A stretch of DNA of 64,000 nucleotides from Kuschelorhynchus macadamiae (lineage: Eukaryota; Arthropoda; Insecta; Coleoptera; Curculionidae). The position numbers and the translations under genes are program-made. A model generated the notes under the pieces. It was not told the origin of the DNA, made no database searches, and saw only the letters and a list, made by a program, of their open reading frames with translations. The stretch spans positions 930,001-994,000 of the forward strand of contig JAUTXW010005211.1 in assembly GCA_030620095.1 (NCBI GenBank). Direction: 5' to 3'. Shown here one piece after another: positions 1 through 11,319 of the stretch (its first letter is position 1; each line of letters begins with the position of its first letter).

Positions 1-640
1 GCAGTTATTTTGAAAAACAAGCTCAAAATTCGAGATTTTCTAAAATTTTCTTTTGTGTCCAATTAGTAGGTATGGTTAATTTGTTTGGAACAAAAAGCAA
101 AATCTCAAAAACTTAGCGGTTTTATCGGTTTTTAATTAATAATGAAATATTTTTTTGTTTTGGTGTTTCTATTTAACCATATACTATATTTAATGTACTT
201 TTTTACAATAATGGCGGTCTACGAAAATTATGAAAAGTAGGATATGTTGGTTTGTTTCATATAATCTAAGAAAATCCCCAAGAAGCTTCCGAATTATATT
301 TACAAAGGTTACGTATTTTGAGCTCTATGGTTAGGATAATATCTTGAGAGACCTTTTTGTTCAATTAGATATCCAGAAAGAAGGTAACCTTTCTGAAACA
401 TATATAAAATAGTAGAGCACGGATCATTTATTCAGCCTCGTCCTAAACCTTACACCAAACAAGTTAGAGAGAGAAAGTAAATAAACCTATTGGGTTATAT
501 AGAAGCGCCTTCATTTGGCCTTCATCTTCTCGCCAGCAAACAGAGGAAGCAAATGGTGCACCCAAGTCTGATGCTCAAGAATTTTGCAAAAATCTAAGTA
601 TAACCCATACAAATTCTACAAAATTTAACATTTACACCCC
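1..640. other. AT-rich stretch, no gene seen
   Basis: I see no coding exon on either strand. The missing downstream exons of the minus-strand Orai gene would be expected in this direction, but nothing here reads like Orai TM3/TM4, so they probably lie beyond the left edge. Confidence 0.5.
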
Positions 641-644
641 GGCG

Positions 645-1282
645 ATGCCGAGCTCCAAATGTTGTTTTGCCAATGGTATTTACAACAAATCCATACTGAT
701 GAATCTTTTGGCAGACTCGTTATCTGTTTCGATAAATCTTATTTTTGAAGTTCGAGAATTTTCAATGGTTATAATACTAATAAACTGGTCCGCAGAAATT
801 CACCATTTAATTTTTAAAAGGGCACAACAAGGACGCTTTAGGACTGGGGTCTCTTGTTTCATTTTCGGAACATGCATAGTCTATCGAATTTTTGAAGGAT
901 GTCAGTATTTAGAAATCCTTGAGAAAGTTATTCCACAACGGCTGGAAAATGTTCGATTTACACGTTATAATGACGTTTATTTTCAACAAGACTGTGCCCC
1001 AACCCACAACTCTTAAGGCCATTTTTACACGATAACTTTCCTCAAAGATGGATTGGTTCCACACACCTGTAAGATGGCCCCCTCGATCTACGGATCTTTC
1101 GATTTAGATTTTTTTTATGGGGTTTCATCAAAAGTAATATATATATTCGTGCGGCAATCGATTTAACTTTCCGAAATTTGCAAAGAAGGCTTATGATTCT
1201 TTTGAACGCTATTAGAAGAATAACGAAAATGTGCCAATTTGGCATACGGGAAAATGGCCGTCATTTTGAAAACCACCTTTGA
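645..1282 (+). pseudogene. Tc1/mariner-type transposase relic
   Basis: A DDE-type transposase fragment. An early frame gives a broken catalytic-core block and then FQQDCAPTHNS, the decayed form of the family motif FQQDGAPPHxx around the second catalytic Asp. After a stop near 1016 the reading continues in shifted frames as RWIGS, WPPRSTDL (family WPPRSPDL, the third acidic segment) and finally GRHFENHL before a stop at 1282. The N-terminal helix-turn-helix region was not found. Several stops and frameshifts make it inactive. It lies on the strand opposite Orai, probably in or beyond the 3' part of that gene. Confidence 0.8.
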
Positions 1283-1660
1283 AAACTTTTTGCTTTTTCA
1301 AAATTTTGTTTCTCTTTTGTTTTTCCTAACTCAAATTTTAAGTAAGATATTAATTAAAGTAATTATTGTTTTGTTTTTAGTAAAATTCAATAATTTTATT
1401 ATAATTAACTTAAAATGCTGTAATAATTAAGAGTTGAGAATTAAAAAAGATCTTTTGAATTAAGTTTGAAAGTATTTCAATTTAGTTTAATAATTACTTA
1501 CATGAATTTTGTTTTTAATAGTAGCTACTGCCTACAAATTGGATACAAAAGAAAATTTTAGAAAATACAGAATTTTGAGCTCGTTTCATAAAATAACTGG
1601 ATACATGTATATATTTTTGAAAAGCCCACATTATTCCTTATAAATATGAAGAATAATATA

Positions 1661-1881
1661 CAAGGTGTCACATTTAAAAAAATAAAGTAGGATCCAATAA
1701 TTTTTGATCTGATCCCGTATACCTATTCTGAAAGCGGCACTGAGTTCTATGGAAAAACTCATATAAGGAGCAGTTTTCGCCTTTTTGATAAGTTATCACA
1801 TAGCTGGGAAAAAATGTAATATTTTCGAAAACGTCCTGTATCTTAGATACTCCGCAAAAGTGCCCAAAATGGGAAACCCTG
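1661..1881. mobile_element. 221-bp MITE with TA target duplication
   Basis: The left end reads CAAGGTGTCACATTT and the right end AAATGGGAAACCCTG, which are imperfect inverted copies, each flanked by TA. This is the structure of a non-autonomous Tc1/mariner-type element. It lies in the Orai intron that follows the TM2 exon. A minus-strand open frame through it has no recognisable domain and is probably not translated. Confidence 0.6.
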
Positions 1882-1974
1882 TACTGACTATTTAAAGTAT
1901 AATCGGTCTTTAATAACATTAGGAACATAACAAGTAAAAAAAATTCCTAAAGAGTGAAGATTTATTATATTTAC

Positions 1975-2209
1975 CTAAAATAGTTGAAAACGCCCAAGCG
2001 AGCTCTATGAACCCTCTCATTCTCTCGTGTGGACTCTCTGTAATAAGTTCACATATTTCTAGCTTGGCTATAGATTCAATATTTGGCAATATATACGTCG
2101 ATATCATGAGTGCAAAAATGTGTACTGCTACTAGAATTGTGGTACATACAGCAAACATGACGAACAGCCATTCAGGAACGTTAGTGGGTGTGTTTATCTG
2201 AAGTTCTAC
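1975..2209 (-). CDS. Orai: Orai exon: pore Glu, loop 1 and TM2
   Basis: The acceptor is AG at 2211-2210 after a T-rich tract (minus strand), and the exon starts with the codons for VEL. The donor is GTAAAT at 1974, leaving one base of a Gly codon (phase 1). The product covers the pore glutamate, loop 1, TM2 (TTILVAVHIFALMIS), ILPNIE, the ESPHERM signature and AWAFSTIL. This is the most conserved part of the family in the window. Confidence 0.95.
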
Positions 2210-4791
2210 CTAAAAATTATAATAGTTTTTTTATGCTAAAGCATTCTAGTTAACAAATATTTGCAAGAAATAAAATGTAAAGACATAATTATTTTATTCA
2301 GAAAAAAAATATCTCCTTAGAGTAACAAACAAATTCTTACTCTATAGTTTATGCATAATTAAAATATATAAATAGTTTAGATTTTGTAAAACATCATGAT
2401 TGATTTTTTACCAAGTCTTTCAGTGGCCCAAGGAAACCACAGAAAAAAATATTTGCGTTTAGAAAAATGTTTTAATAAGGAGTTTTATTGTTTTTCACAA
2501 TAAAATCTCACAGTATATCAAAGCATATCAGACAACCTGGAATACCGTGTCCTCGTGGAAATTTATCAAGAACTAGTTAAAGTTGTTACAAACACTGTCT
2601 GCCCAACCATACCACGTTGTCCCCTGTTTAAACTTCCCTCACATACACGTTATGATTGCACTTAACATTTAAAATACCGAAAACTATAAAGTATTTCAAT
2701 ACTATAAGGCCTAATTAGAAAGTATTCCAAGATTGCCGCTTTTTTAAGTCGACGCAAAGTGTATTTTACAACTTTCAGCATTAAAATTCTCTAGCAATTT
2801 TAATTGATTTTTCATTAAAAACTACTTGATATTATTCAGAAATCAAAAACTGTATATTTAACTTTTCATTGTTCATTGGAAAAAATCATTTAATGGTTTA
2901 ACGCATTTTTCACCAAACTGTCTAAATGTGATAAGGGATGCTAGCTAAAAATGAGGAATCAAAAAGATAATAAGTGAGATACGAAAGAAACGTCTACAGA
3001 AACAACATCTTGTTGCTCTCTGATACACGTTAAAAATGTATCACCAAGCAACGTTTGTTTGAAGGTGGTAGGCAATGTAGCTCATTCTGCCGGGCATGCG
3101 TTGTCTTTATTTCTTGACGTTTTTTCTTACAATGTTTTCAATGGTAACTTATCTTTAATCGAAAATTTGTAAAATCAAAGAAATTATTTGCGTGATTATC
3201 ACCAATATATGAACGTAGACGTAGCAGTATTAGTAGATATCTATCAGACCTGCACCGATAACGAGACTAGAGAAACGATTGGTCTTCAAGTTTGAGTGAA
3301 AGTTGAAGACTGAACTGAAAATTAAAAAAAAACGATTCAGCAAAATTACTGAGGTGCAGAATTAGCCGCTATGGCAGTATACACGAAATAATGTCAAAAT
3401 AATATTAGCTTATAAAAGGAAAATTTCTCCTTTCTTTCTGTAATACTGCCACCATTTTTTTCAATAACCTACCATAGCTATCATAGCAAATCCTGAAAGC
3501 AATTCTGAAGTTGTAGCCGTAGCTTTTAACTTCGCTCTAGATTTATGTAACCGTCTCCATGACAGGCCTTCTGGTGTATTGGATACGATTTTTTTACCAT
3601 TCCTATTAGTTTCTATGTCATAACACCTACAGTAACACTTAGAACTACTCGTACTTTCTTCGTCATGATTTGACTGTAACTGAAAATAAAGGACTTTTTT
3701 ATTATTTATGTTTTTTTAACGGTATATTTTATTCTAACATTTTTAAATGGGAACATATCTTAAATAAATATTAAATAGAATGTAAACACTATATATATAG
3801 TGTGGGCGATTTTGATGATGAATGTTTTGGGATGTCGGAAACTATGAAAGATAGAAAAATTATAAAATGAGCAAAGGTTTACAAAATTTTGTTGGTAATT
3901 AAAAGACGCCAGCGGTGTACTTTTAACTTTTTTCGCTTCAAGGACAAAAAGGAGAAAAGTCATGAACACCGAAAGAATAAATCGGACAAACACAATAGAT
4001 ATGAGATATTTTGAAAAAACTAAGAATAAGAAAAGTGTCATTTTCTATAAGGTCTGTAACTTCTTTGTTTATAATTTTTTTCAAAGTCTGTAAAAACTTT
4101 TTTTATGTAGAAAACAGTTATTACATCAGATTTTTATTTTGACGTTTCAGTTATTCTTCACCATCATCATTATTAAATTAAGCATAAAAGCGCCTATTCA
4201 TTGATGTAACATCTCTAAATATCGTTTACCATTTAAAGTATTTTGGTAAAAAAATGGACCTATGAGTCGATTACCCTAAAATACAAGATTATGTATAAAG
4301 CAGTTAGACCAGCTAATATGAAAAAGTATTTGACTATAAATGCCACACCAAACGTTCATGACAAATCGGGTTTGCAACTTACGCTCTGCCAGCAATCTAG
4401 GATTCTCTGTTGCCCAATGATGGCGATTGTGTTTATTAAAGATTCCACAGTTCTCAAAATATGATTCGTCAGTCCCTATAATGGCACGACTAAAATTTAC
4501 ATTTTCCTGGCATTTGTTAATATACCAGTTACAAAAGGTAAGTCTCCTTAGAAAATCGCCTTCAACAAGCCCTTGAACAACGGTCGGCTTGTATGGGTGG
4601 TACTTATTTTTCTTTAAAACCTCTCTAAGTGTTGTCCTAAGAATGTCTAGCGCTGTACTGCTTATACTTGTCGACGCCGCTGGCGTATTTAAATCACCAA
4701 AAAAATTCTATAAAACTTTGCCCATTTAATCATTTTGCTAGCTTTCATAAATTCCGAGATCTCTATACATGCATCCCCAAAATGGTCCACA

Positions 4792-4852
<61 letters not shown>

Positions 4853-7178
4853 AGTTGCCAAGAGAACATCCGAAATATTCGCCGATACTCTATTACCACG
4901 GAGCACCATGAAGCTACCTGTGGCGAAACTCATAACCCAAGAGTAATTAAATCAAATGTAGAATGCAAGAGATATTATTTACTAAAACCGTAGACACGTG
5001 TTTCTGACTTAAGATTTTCATCAGTACAGTCACCTAGTTGAGAGACGAGTAATGATGCAGACTTTAAGTCAGAAACACATGTCTACGGTTGATCAAATTT
5101 CATTTTGCTTTAGCGGTCATACGCTATCTATCTATTACTATGTAGTAGTTCTTGCTGTCTTAATGTTTTTCTACATTTGATTTAATCACTCTTGGAGTTT
5201 GGCAACGGGGGGCTTTATGCTGGTCCATGATAATAGAGAATCACGGCCGTCGAAGATTTCGGATATTCTTTTGATAGTCACAAATGTCGGTTTTGCTCCT
5301 GTTGGTAACTCTAGTGTGGTTTGATGTGTTTAGTGTGCGGTAGTTGTACTCGTCTTTCAACTAATTGTCTGTACTGATGAAGACGTTAGGTCAAAAACAC
5401 GTGTTTACGGTTCGTCAAATTTTATTTTGCTTTAGCGGTCGTCCCAAAAAAAGTCTCTTTCCCCTATATAATAGTTCTTGCTTGGTTATTCTTTTTCAGA
5501 TTGCCGCCATTTTCCAAGATGGAAATTTGAGCACACATTTACCTTTTATTAAGTTTATAGAATTTCAGGGTTAGGGAAGATACATGGTTTTTTTATAATT
5601 ATATAAAATATGTGTTATGTCTGCACAAATTATGAAAATGAAATATTCATTCATTAAATTGCAATTTTCCTTCTGATACTTGACCTCGTTTTTATGTTTG
5701 TAGTTATACTACAGTCCTAAAATTTTTTCATAATTTTACATACATACAAAAAAAAGACTAAGTCTGGTTTTACATATGCACAACTGCTGTACCTATACCA
5801 ACCAATGTTCTCGTTGAGTTTCGACAATATTTGCTCCATTTGTAAAATAAAACTGCACTATGTTAAGTTTGTTTTGAGTTAAATACCTTATTATATTAGT
5901 TAAATATCTTATAATATAAAGAAATTAAAAATAAAGGTTTTCAAGGTAAATTTATTTTTTTCTTTAATGTGAAATATTGAGAGAACTGTTAGAGTAAATA
6001 AATAAAATGTAATAATATATTGTTGAAATCAGGAAGTTATGAGGATTATAATGAAAGAGTAATGTACTGGGCAATTCATTAAAAAAAACACAAGTTGCTA
6101 TTTTATGACAGATTTGTGTTGTTTATTTGTTTATTTTGAAAATAAAATCCAGGCTATTCAGGCAAAACCTTAAAACTTTTGTAAAGTATTTTTCTCTATC
6201 TCTAAAAATAAAAGCTGTAGGGGGGCACAAAAATATACATCCTATACAGCTATCCTAGCCTTTTTGAAAATAAGTTTGACTCTGTAACTTACCCTAGAAG
6301 GGGGATGTGGAGGTATATAAGAAGGTGGTGACTTATAGCCCATGGACACCATGCTAGAGTTGCAAGAAAACGGAGGCGTCCTCTCTCTTGATATCGATCC
6401 TATTGGAGTATCCATGCCTGGCGTGGAAAGTAACGATAAAGGACTATCGGCTAAGATGATTTTGGGTTTATTGAAAGCTTCAACTATGTTCAGCGATTTT
6501 GGCCTATTACTGATTGGCCTGAGTTGTCCCTATAGAAATAAATAAATGTTGACTTATTTAGAACATAGGGACTGTATTTTAAACAAAAAATACGTATAAC
6601 CTATTTTTGTAAAACAAATAATATACTTATACAATCAAATTGCTAATAGCAACTATATGAACTTGAAAGTTGTAAAGTTGAATCATATCAAAAGTATTCA
6701 GAATATTAATCTGTGGTATCCCTCCTGTGAACTAATACTCATATTGTGAAGTTCGAGATTTTAATATAAGGGATTGTTATGTTTTAAGAGAGAATGGGAA
6801 ACATTAAAATACTGGGTAAACATAACATTACTTTTCTACATATTTGCCTTGTACATTATTTCACCGATGTTATATCTATAAATTGATTATTAAGCTTGTC
6901 GAAACTGAGTATCGTATTGGCAATTACTTCACAGTTCTACGCGTAACTGTGTAAAAAGTAAAAATCGGTTCAGATTCTTAATCTGAAAGAAAAAAAAAGC
7001 TATAGTTAATTTTCTCCCACTCCGTTGTTGAAACATCAAAAAGGAAACTTACCCATGAATTACTTAGTGTTCTAACGTGCTGCGCATAGAATAAGTCTCC
7101 TGATGTGTTGTGTCGTTTCATTTTCCTATGTTGGTTATTTATTGTAGAGGAAAAATTCACCTGCGTAGACTGGTCCAT
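1975..7178 (-). CDS. Orai: Orai calcium release-activated calcium channel subunit (partial gene)
   Basis: Orai forms the pore of the store-operated (CRAC) calcium channel in the plasma membrane and is gated by STIM after ER calcium depletion. Four minus-strand exons join in frame: 7178-7053 (start codon, 42 codons), 6529-6293 (79 codons), 3679-3473 (69 codons, Arg/Lys-rich gating helix and TM1) and 2209-1975 (extracellular loop 1, TM2, TM2-3 region). Junctions are phase 0, 0 and 0; the last exon ends in phase 1. The family blocks LSWRRLHKSRAKLKA, LLSGFAMIAM, MISTYILPNIE and ESPHERM are clear. The pore Glu (VEVQ in fly and human) is kept as VELQ, immediately after an exon junction. TM3, TM4 and the C-terminal coiled coil are missing and should lie left of position 1. 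The identity is certain; the assignment of the two 5' exons rests on phase and splice sites. Confidence 0.92.
3473..3679 (-). CDS. Orai: Orai exon: Ser/Cys-rich linker, cytosolic gating helix and TM1
   Basis: The acceptor is TTTTCAG at 3680 and the donor GTAGGT at 3472, phase 0 at both ends. It encodes an acidic, Ser-rich start, a short Cys-rich patch (KCYCRCY), then PEGLSWRRLHKSRAKLKA, the basic extended TM1 helix that binds STIM/calmodulin in the family, and LLSGFAMIAM, the start of the pore helix. The next residue, from the following exon, is V of VELQ. Confidence 0.95.
3790..4849 (-). mobile_element. decayed Tc1/mariner-like element with inverted ends
   Basis: About 125 bp at 3800-3924 reappears inverted and diverged at 4667-4795, with shared blocks around GCCAGCGG, TTCCGA/CGGAAT and TGTGGGC/GTCCACA. 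Between them the minus strand 4656-4300 reads as a transposase middle domain: KYHPYKPTVVQGL, GTDESYFENCG (first catalytic Asp) and NPRLLAERKLQTRFVMNVWC. The N-terminal DNA-binding domain and the rest of the catalytic core are missing. The right inverted end runs straight into a (TA)n array. It sits inside an Orai intron. Confidence 0.7.
4795..4849. repeat. (TA)n microsatellite
   Basis: About 27 uninterrupted TA units between the inverted end of the transposon relic on the left and the hammerhead-bearing repeat on the right. Confidence 0.95.
4987..5030 (-). ncRNA. Hammerhead ribozyme-like motif, copy 1
   Basis: Minus strand: ACTGTA, then CTGATGA (5024-5018), a spacer, GAAA (5004-5001), palindromic CACGTG, TC and TACGGT. 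ACTGTA pairs with TACGGT (six pairs including one G-U) as stem I. CTGATGA and GAAA are the intact catalytic core, CACGTG is a minimal loopless stem III, and cleavage would follow the C at 4993. Stem II is damaged: AAATC faces AGTC, where copy 2 has GACT facing AGTC. The motif is seen; activity is inferred. Confidence 0.65.
5046..5090 (+). ncRNA. Hammerhead ribozyme-like motif, copy 2 (decayed core)
   Basis: Stem II is perfect (GACT-TTA-AGTC, 5060-5070), followed by AGAAAC, CACATG (decayed CACGTG), TC and TACGG. The first core box reads ATGATGC instead of CTGATGA, and the 5' half of stem I is lost. Probably inactive, but it shows the ancestral stem II. Confidence 0.5.
5369..5410 (+). ncRNA. 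Hammerhead ribozyme-like motif, copy 3
   Basis: CTGTA (stem I), CTGATGA (5374-5380), A, GAC/GTC stem II with a short loop, AAAA where GAAA is expected, CACGTG, TT and TACGG. Stem I CTGTA/TACGG pairs fully with one G-U. The G-to-A change in GAAA should impair catalysis. Confidence 0.6.
6293..6529 (-). CDS. Orai: Orai N-terminal Ser/Pro-rich exon
   Basis: A 79-codon open stretch with acceptor TTTCTATAG at 6530 and donor GTAAGT at 6292, phase 0 at both ends, so it fits between the start-codon exon and the TM1 exon. The product is disordered and Ser/Pro-rich, with pieces such as SPLSLLSTPGMDTPIGS, RERTPPFS and SPPSYIPPHPPSR, in line with the long low-complexity cytosolic N-termini of insect Orai. 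It has several S/T-P sites. It may be alternatively spliced, because skipping it keeps the frame. An overlapping plus-strand open frame is a shadow. Confidence 0.75.
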
Positions 7179-7191
7179 TTGGAACTAAATT
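7053..7191 (-). CDS. Orai: Orai first coding exon with start codon
   Basis: The acceptor TTATTTCAG ends at 7192, a 13-base 5' UTR follows with an in-frame TAG just upstream, and ATG is at 7178. The 42 codons (MDQSTQVNFSSTINN..., ending LSNSW) stop in phase 0 at a GTAAGT donor (7052). The exon is therefore internal to the transcript and a non-coding first exon should lie further right. The link to Orai rests on strand, phase and position; the sequence itself is not diagnostic. Confidence 0.7.
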
Positions 7192-7327
7192 CTGAAATAA
7201 AAGTTTTGTTGTTAAGCATTTATTATGTGTTCTGTACCTATATCACCATACAATTTCTTTAGATCTATAGATAGATTTAAGAGATGTTTGCTTAAAATAC
7301 GAATCTGTCGGTAATCTATTAAACAGA

Positions 7328-8526
<1,199 letters not shown>

Positions 8527-8600
<74 letters not shown>

Positions 8601-8605
8601 AAATA

Positions 8606-8680
<75 letters not shown>
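8527..8680. repeat. (TA)n microsatellite
   Basis: About 150 bp of TA with a degenerate AT-only interruption around 8594-8608 and one C at 8631. Confidence 0.95.
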
Positions 8681-8682
<2 letters not shown>

Positions 8683-9360
8683 CAGGAAACCTATTATAAA
8701 TAACTTAATTATCATTAATCCTTTTGAATTTGCGTATTTAAAAATTTATAAATTTTTATTCATCCAAAAAATAGCTATGGAATTTTTTTGTTTGGAGGGC
8801 ACGATTCTCGAGTTCTGACCACTTATGTTTTGTGTTTATTAACCATTAGATATTATTTTTAAAACTACAAAAGCAGTGTGTTTAATTTCCCAGAAATCCA
8901 CACATGATATAATAAATTATTATTAAAATTGTTTGTGGCTAATAATTTCTATCCAAGTTTAATATAAATTAAATACGTTTTTCCTTTCCCGATCTAAGAG
9001 ATTAGTGTTAATAATAACAAAGAATGTATTATTATCCAACGTAAATATATTCATCAGAATTTGCTAAGCGAGATTTTTCAAAATTATTATCACATGTCTC
9101 TTTTCTCACTTGATTATACATACAGATAGTAAAAATCGAGAAATTAAATCTTTTTATGAACATAAAATTAGGATAATTATAAAACGGAGCACATAATTAT
9201 TTAACTGTTATCTGACAAATTTTCGCCAATAATTGTTAACAAATAATATACCAAGGGGATCAACATATATTTTATTAAATTAATATTCTGACTAGCCTCC
9301 CGATTCCGTTATTAATTTCAATCTTGACTGAATTTTAAAATAAAGAAAATGATAAGACGA

Positions 9361-9588
9361 TTCAGTAAACACCCCGCCACATACCGACGTTGCCATAGTG
9401 CTTTTGTGCAACAGAATTTTTATTATTTACTATGGCTTTAATGATGGTTTATGGCTTTAACTATAGTTTTATCGACGATGTAATGCTAACGGGACAAATC
9501 CACGTCTCAGTATAAGTTTTTTAAAAAAACCCTTGTTTTAATTATATTAGAAAAGACAACATCGGTATGTGGCGGGGTGTTTACCGAA
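9361..9588. mobile_element. 228-bp MITE with 32-bp inverted ends
   Basis: The first 32 bases (9361-9392) and the last 32 (9557-9588) are inverted copies with two differences. The ends contain GTAAACACCCCGCCACATAC, GC-rich against the surrounding AT-rich DNA. There is no coding capacity, and the target duplication is not clear, so the superfamily is not assigned. It is well preserved for its length and thus relatively young. Confidence 0.8.
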
Positions 9589-9804
9589 TAATAATGATGA
9601 GGTCGTTAGACGGGACTTATGAAGGTCTCGGCAAGACATTGTATGGTGGTAACTAATATTGACAGTGATCACGAGTTAGGTATGTGTGAAGCAGTATCGG
9701 TGAAGGGACTTGGTATGTATTGAGTAGTAAGTAACAAACCGATTTCAAATGTTATATCAAGAAAGTAATTTTGTTCAAGTTACTATTTCTCAATCAATAA
9801 AACG

Positions 9805-10005
9805 GATATTTGACCTTCGGTGAAATAATAATTGAAGAAGTATCTATACTGGCACGGACCAAAAGAATAAAAACTGGTATGAGTCACTGTGGAATAGAGG
9901 GCAAAGAGATGGCGGACAGAGCCAATATGTCAACCAATGGACCACAACCAATTCTAGGAATATCAAAACTGCTCTTAACATATGATAAGGAGAAGTAAAC
10001 TCCGC
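9805..10005 (+). pseudogene. LINE RNase H-domain fragment
   Basis: The open frame contains SHCGIEGKEMADRAN, the typical C-terminal segment of the RNase H domain found after the reverse transcriptase in some non-LTR retrotransposons (family form SHxGIxGNExADxxA). The tryptophan and proline that precede SHCG in the family are replaced. Neighbouring domains were not found. A small 5'- and 3'-truncated relic. Confidence 0.55.
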
Positions 10006-10677
10006 TACACTACTTCTGCAGATGTAAAGCTAGGTCTAGACTGTGGCAAGACATTTCTGGCGCTGGTCCTGCGGAGGGACGTCAATACGTTTAGCACATT
10101 ACTTCTTATTCCGCACAAATTAGGTAGTTCTTCAATAACAGCCAAAAATATTAATTTTAACCAAGTAAATATTTTTTATGGCGACATTCAAAAATATTAC
10201 CTTAAAGCGACACATTAAATATCATAAAACAATTAATTGAAAATATTAAGTCAGTGTTTAGATATATTAGAAATATTCTCGCAATTGTAAAAAAAACACT
10301 TAACGAATTGAAAATATGCCTGGATTTAATTATTAATTTTTTCTGAAATGCTATATAACGAATGTATAAGATTAAAAAAATCTTCATTATATTTAGAATC
10401 ATTTTATAATGATATAAGAAATGTTCATAATATATCTGTGTACTTTTACTTTTCCGTTTTAACATGTTTCACGCGAATTAAACTGTTGTGACTGTCCATA
10501 TATGTTCAAAATTAAATTCAATTCATTCAAAACTTTGTTTAATTTTACTGAATATTATGTCATCAAAAAAGAAACCTGGCGGCACTTTATTATTTTATAA
10601 TTTTCTTTTGTTAATACATTCGTACTAGGGGGGATATTAAAAGTGAATAAAAAAAGCAATTTTGGCGTAATTTTCAG

Positions 10678-10848
10678 TATCGTGTAACTTTAATCGAAGT
10701 CGATGAAGGTGATGACGAGGGCAATTATACACTAATTGTAGCTCCAATATATGAAGAAAAGATGACACATTCGAACAATTGGTATAGATATGTTGACTGT
10801 AGTTTTGCAATTTATCATTTTCCTTATCCAGACAAGTATTATCAGTAG
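10678..10848 (+). CDS. Unassigned open frame with a possible 3' acceptor
   Basis: After AATTTTCAG (ending 10677) there are 56 open codons in phase 0 to a TAG. The product is acidic and then rich in Tyr, Trp and Phe: YRVTLIEVDEGDDEG, YTLIVAPIYEE and YHFPYPDKYY. I do not recognise the family. Its composition is unlike random AT-rich DNA, so it may be a terminal exon or a relic of a mobile-element gene. No partner exon was identified. Confidence 0.25.
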   Translation, partial: YRVTLIEVDEGDDEGNYTLIVAPIYEEKMTHSNNWYRYVDCSFAIYHFPYPDKYYQ

Positions 10849-10919
10849 CACGTTCTACGACTTCATCATTTTATACTAAACCAATTTAAGAAATTTTGGG
10901 TAAGTAAAAAACGAAATTC

Positions 10920-11110
10920 AGAGATGAGGGAGAAGGTGTTTTTAATGAGAGGACTTGGTGAGTTGGAGAGAAGGGGAGGGGGCGCAAAGCGACTCGAATT
11001 GCTTTTTAGGCTGCAACACCCTCCTTTCCATGGTGGGTGCGGGGACAGCTTCCCGTGCACTACATCCTCCATTGAATTAACCCCTTGTCTCTCTGACTTT
11101 CGTTTTTCCT
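10920..11110. repeat. GC-richer segment, probable interspersed repeat
   Basis: A block of unusually high GC for this window, with purine-rich GAGAGAAGGGGAGGGGGC followed by ACACCCTCCTTTCC. Open frames on both strands carry no domain. It looks like repeat-derived DNA but its ends are not defined. Confidence 0.35.
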
Positions 11111-11319
11111 TTAACAACATTTCTTAAATTCGTTTCGTATAACATCCTTTAAATTGTCACATTTTATAACCAAATGATATATTTTAAACTACCGTTAAAC
11201 CAGAAGGTAATATTAAAATGAATCGCGAAAAACCAAACAACTTTTGGCACGGTAGACTAATTCGCATTGTTGGCAATAATATTACAATAGTGTAGCATCT
11301 GCCTCTAGAACATCCTATT

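Larger units (their letters stand above)
4850..5490. repeat. Hammerhead-bearing ~320-bp repeat: two direct units and one inverted unit
   Basis: A plus-strand unit begins with the ribozyme-like block at 5046-5088; the same sequence (block, TTTTGCTTTAGCGGTC, TAGTTCTTGCT) starts again about 320 bp later at 5369. The left part, 5030-4850, is an inverted copy of the unit with a ~70-bp deletion after the ribozyme: TCTACATTTGATTTAAT, ACTCTTGG and TCCGAAAT can be matched to 5174-5260 on the other strand. The arrangement resembles retrozymes or the pseudo-LTRs of Penelope-like elements. No protein is encoded. It lies in an Orai intron. Confidence 0.65.

Noticed and set aside
1674..1928. Minus-strand frame beginning MFLMLLKTDYT as the next Orai exon
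   Set aside because: It has no Orai TM3 similarity and runs through a MITE with TA flanks.
4668..4993. Open frames running into (IY)n
   Set aside because: They translate a transposon terminus and a (TA)n microsatellite; no domain, not a gene. The same applies to the IYIY frames at 7.3, 8.5, 21.7, 50.0, 50.8 and 60.3 kb.
6342..6545. Plus-strand 67-codon open frame
   Set aside because: It is the antisense shadow of the minus-strand Orai exon at 6529-6293, which has splice sites and matching phase.
10866..11127. Overlapping frames on both strands in a GC-rich patch
   Set aside because: Both-strand openness in a GC-rich, purine-biased repeat; no domain on either.
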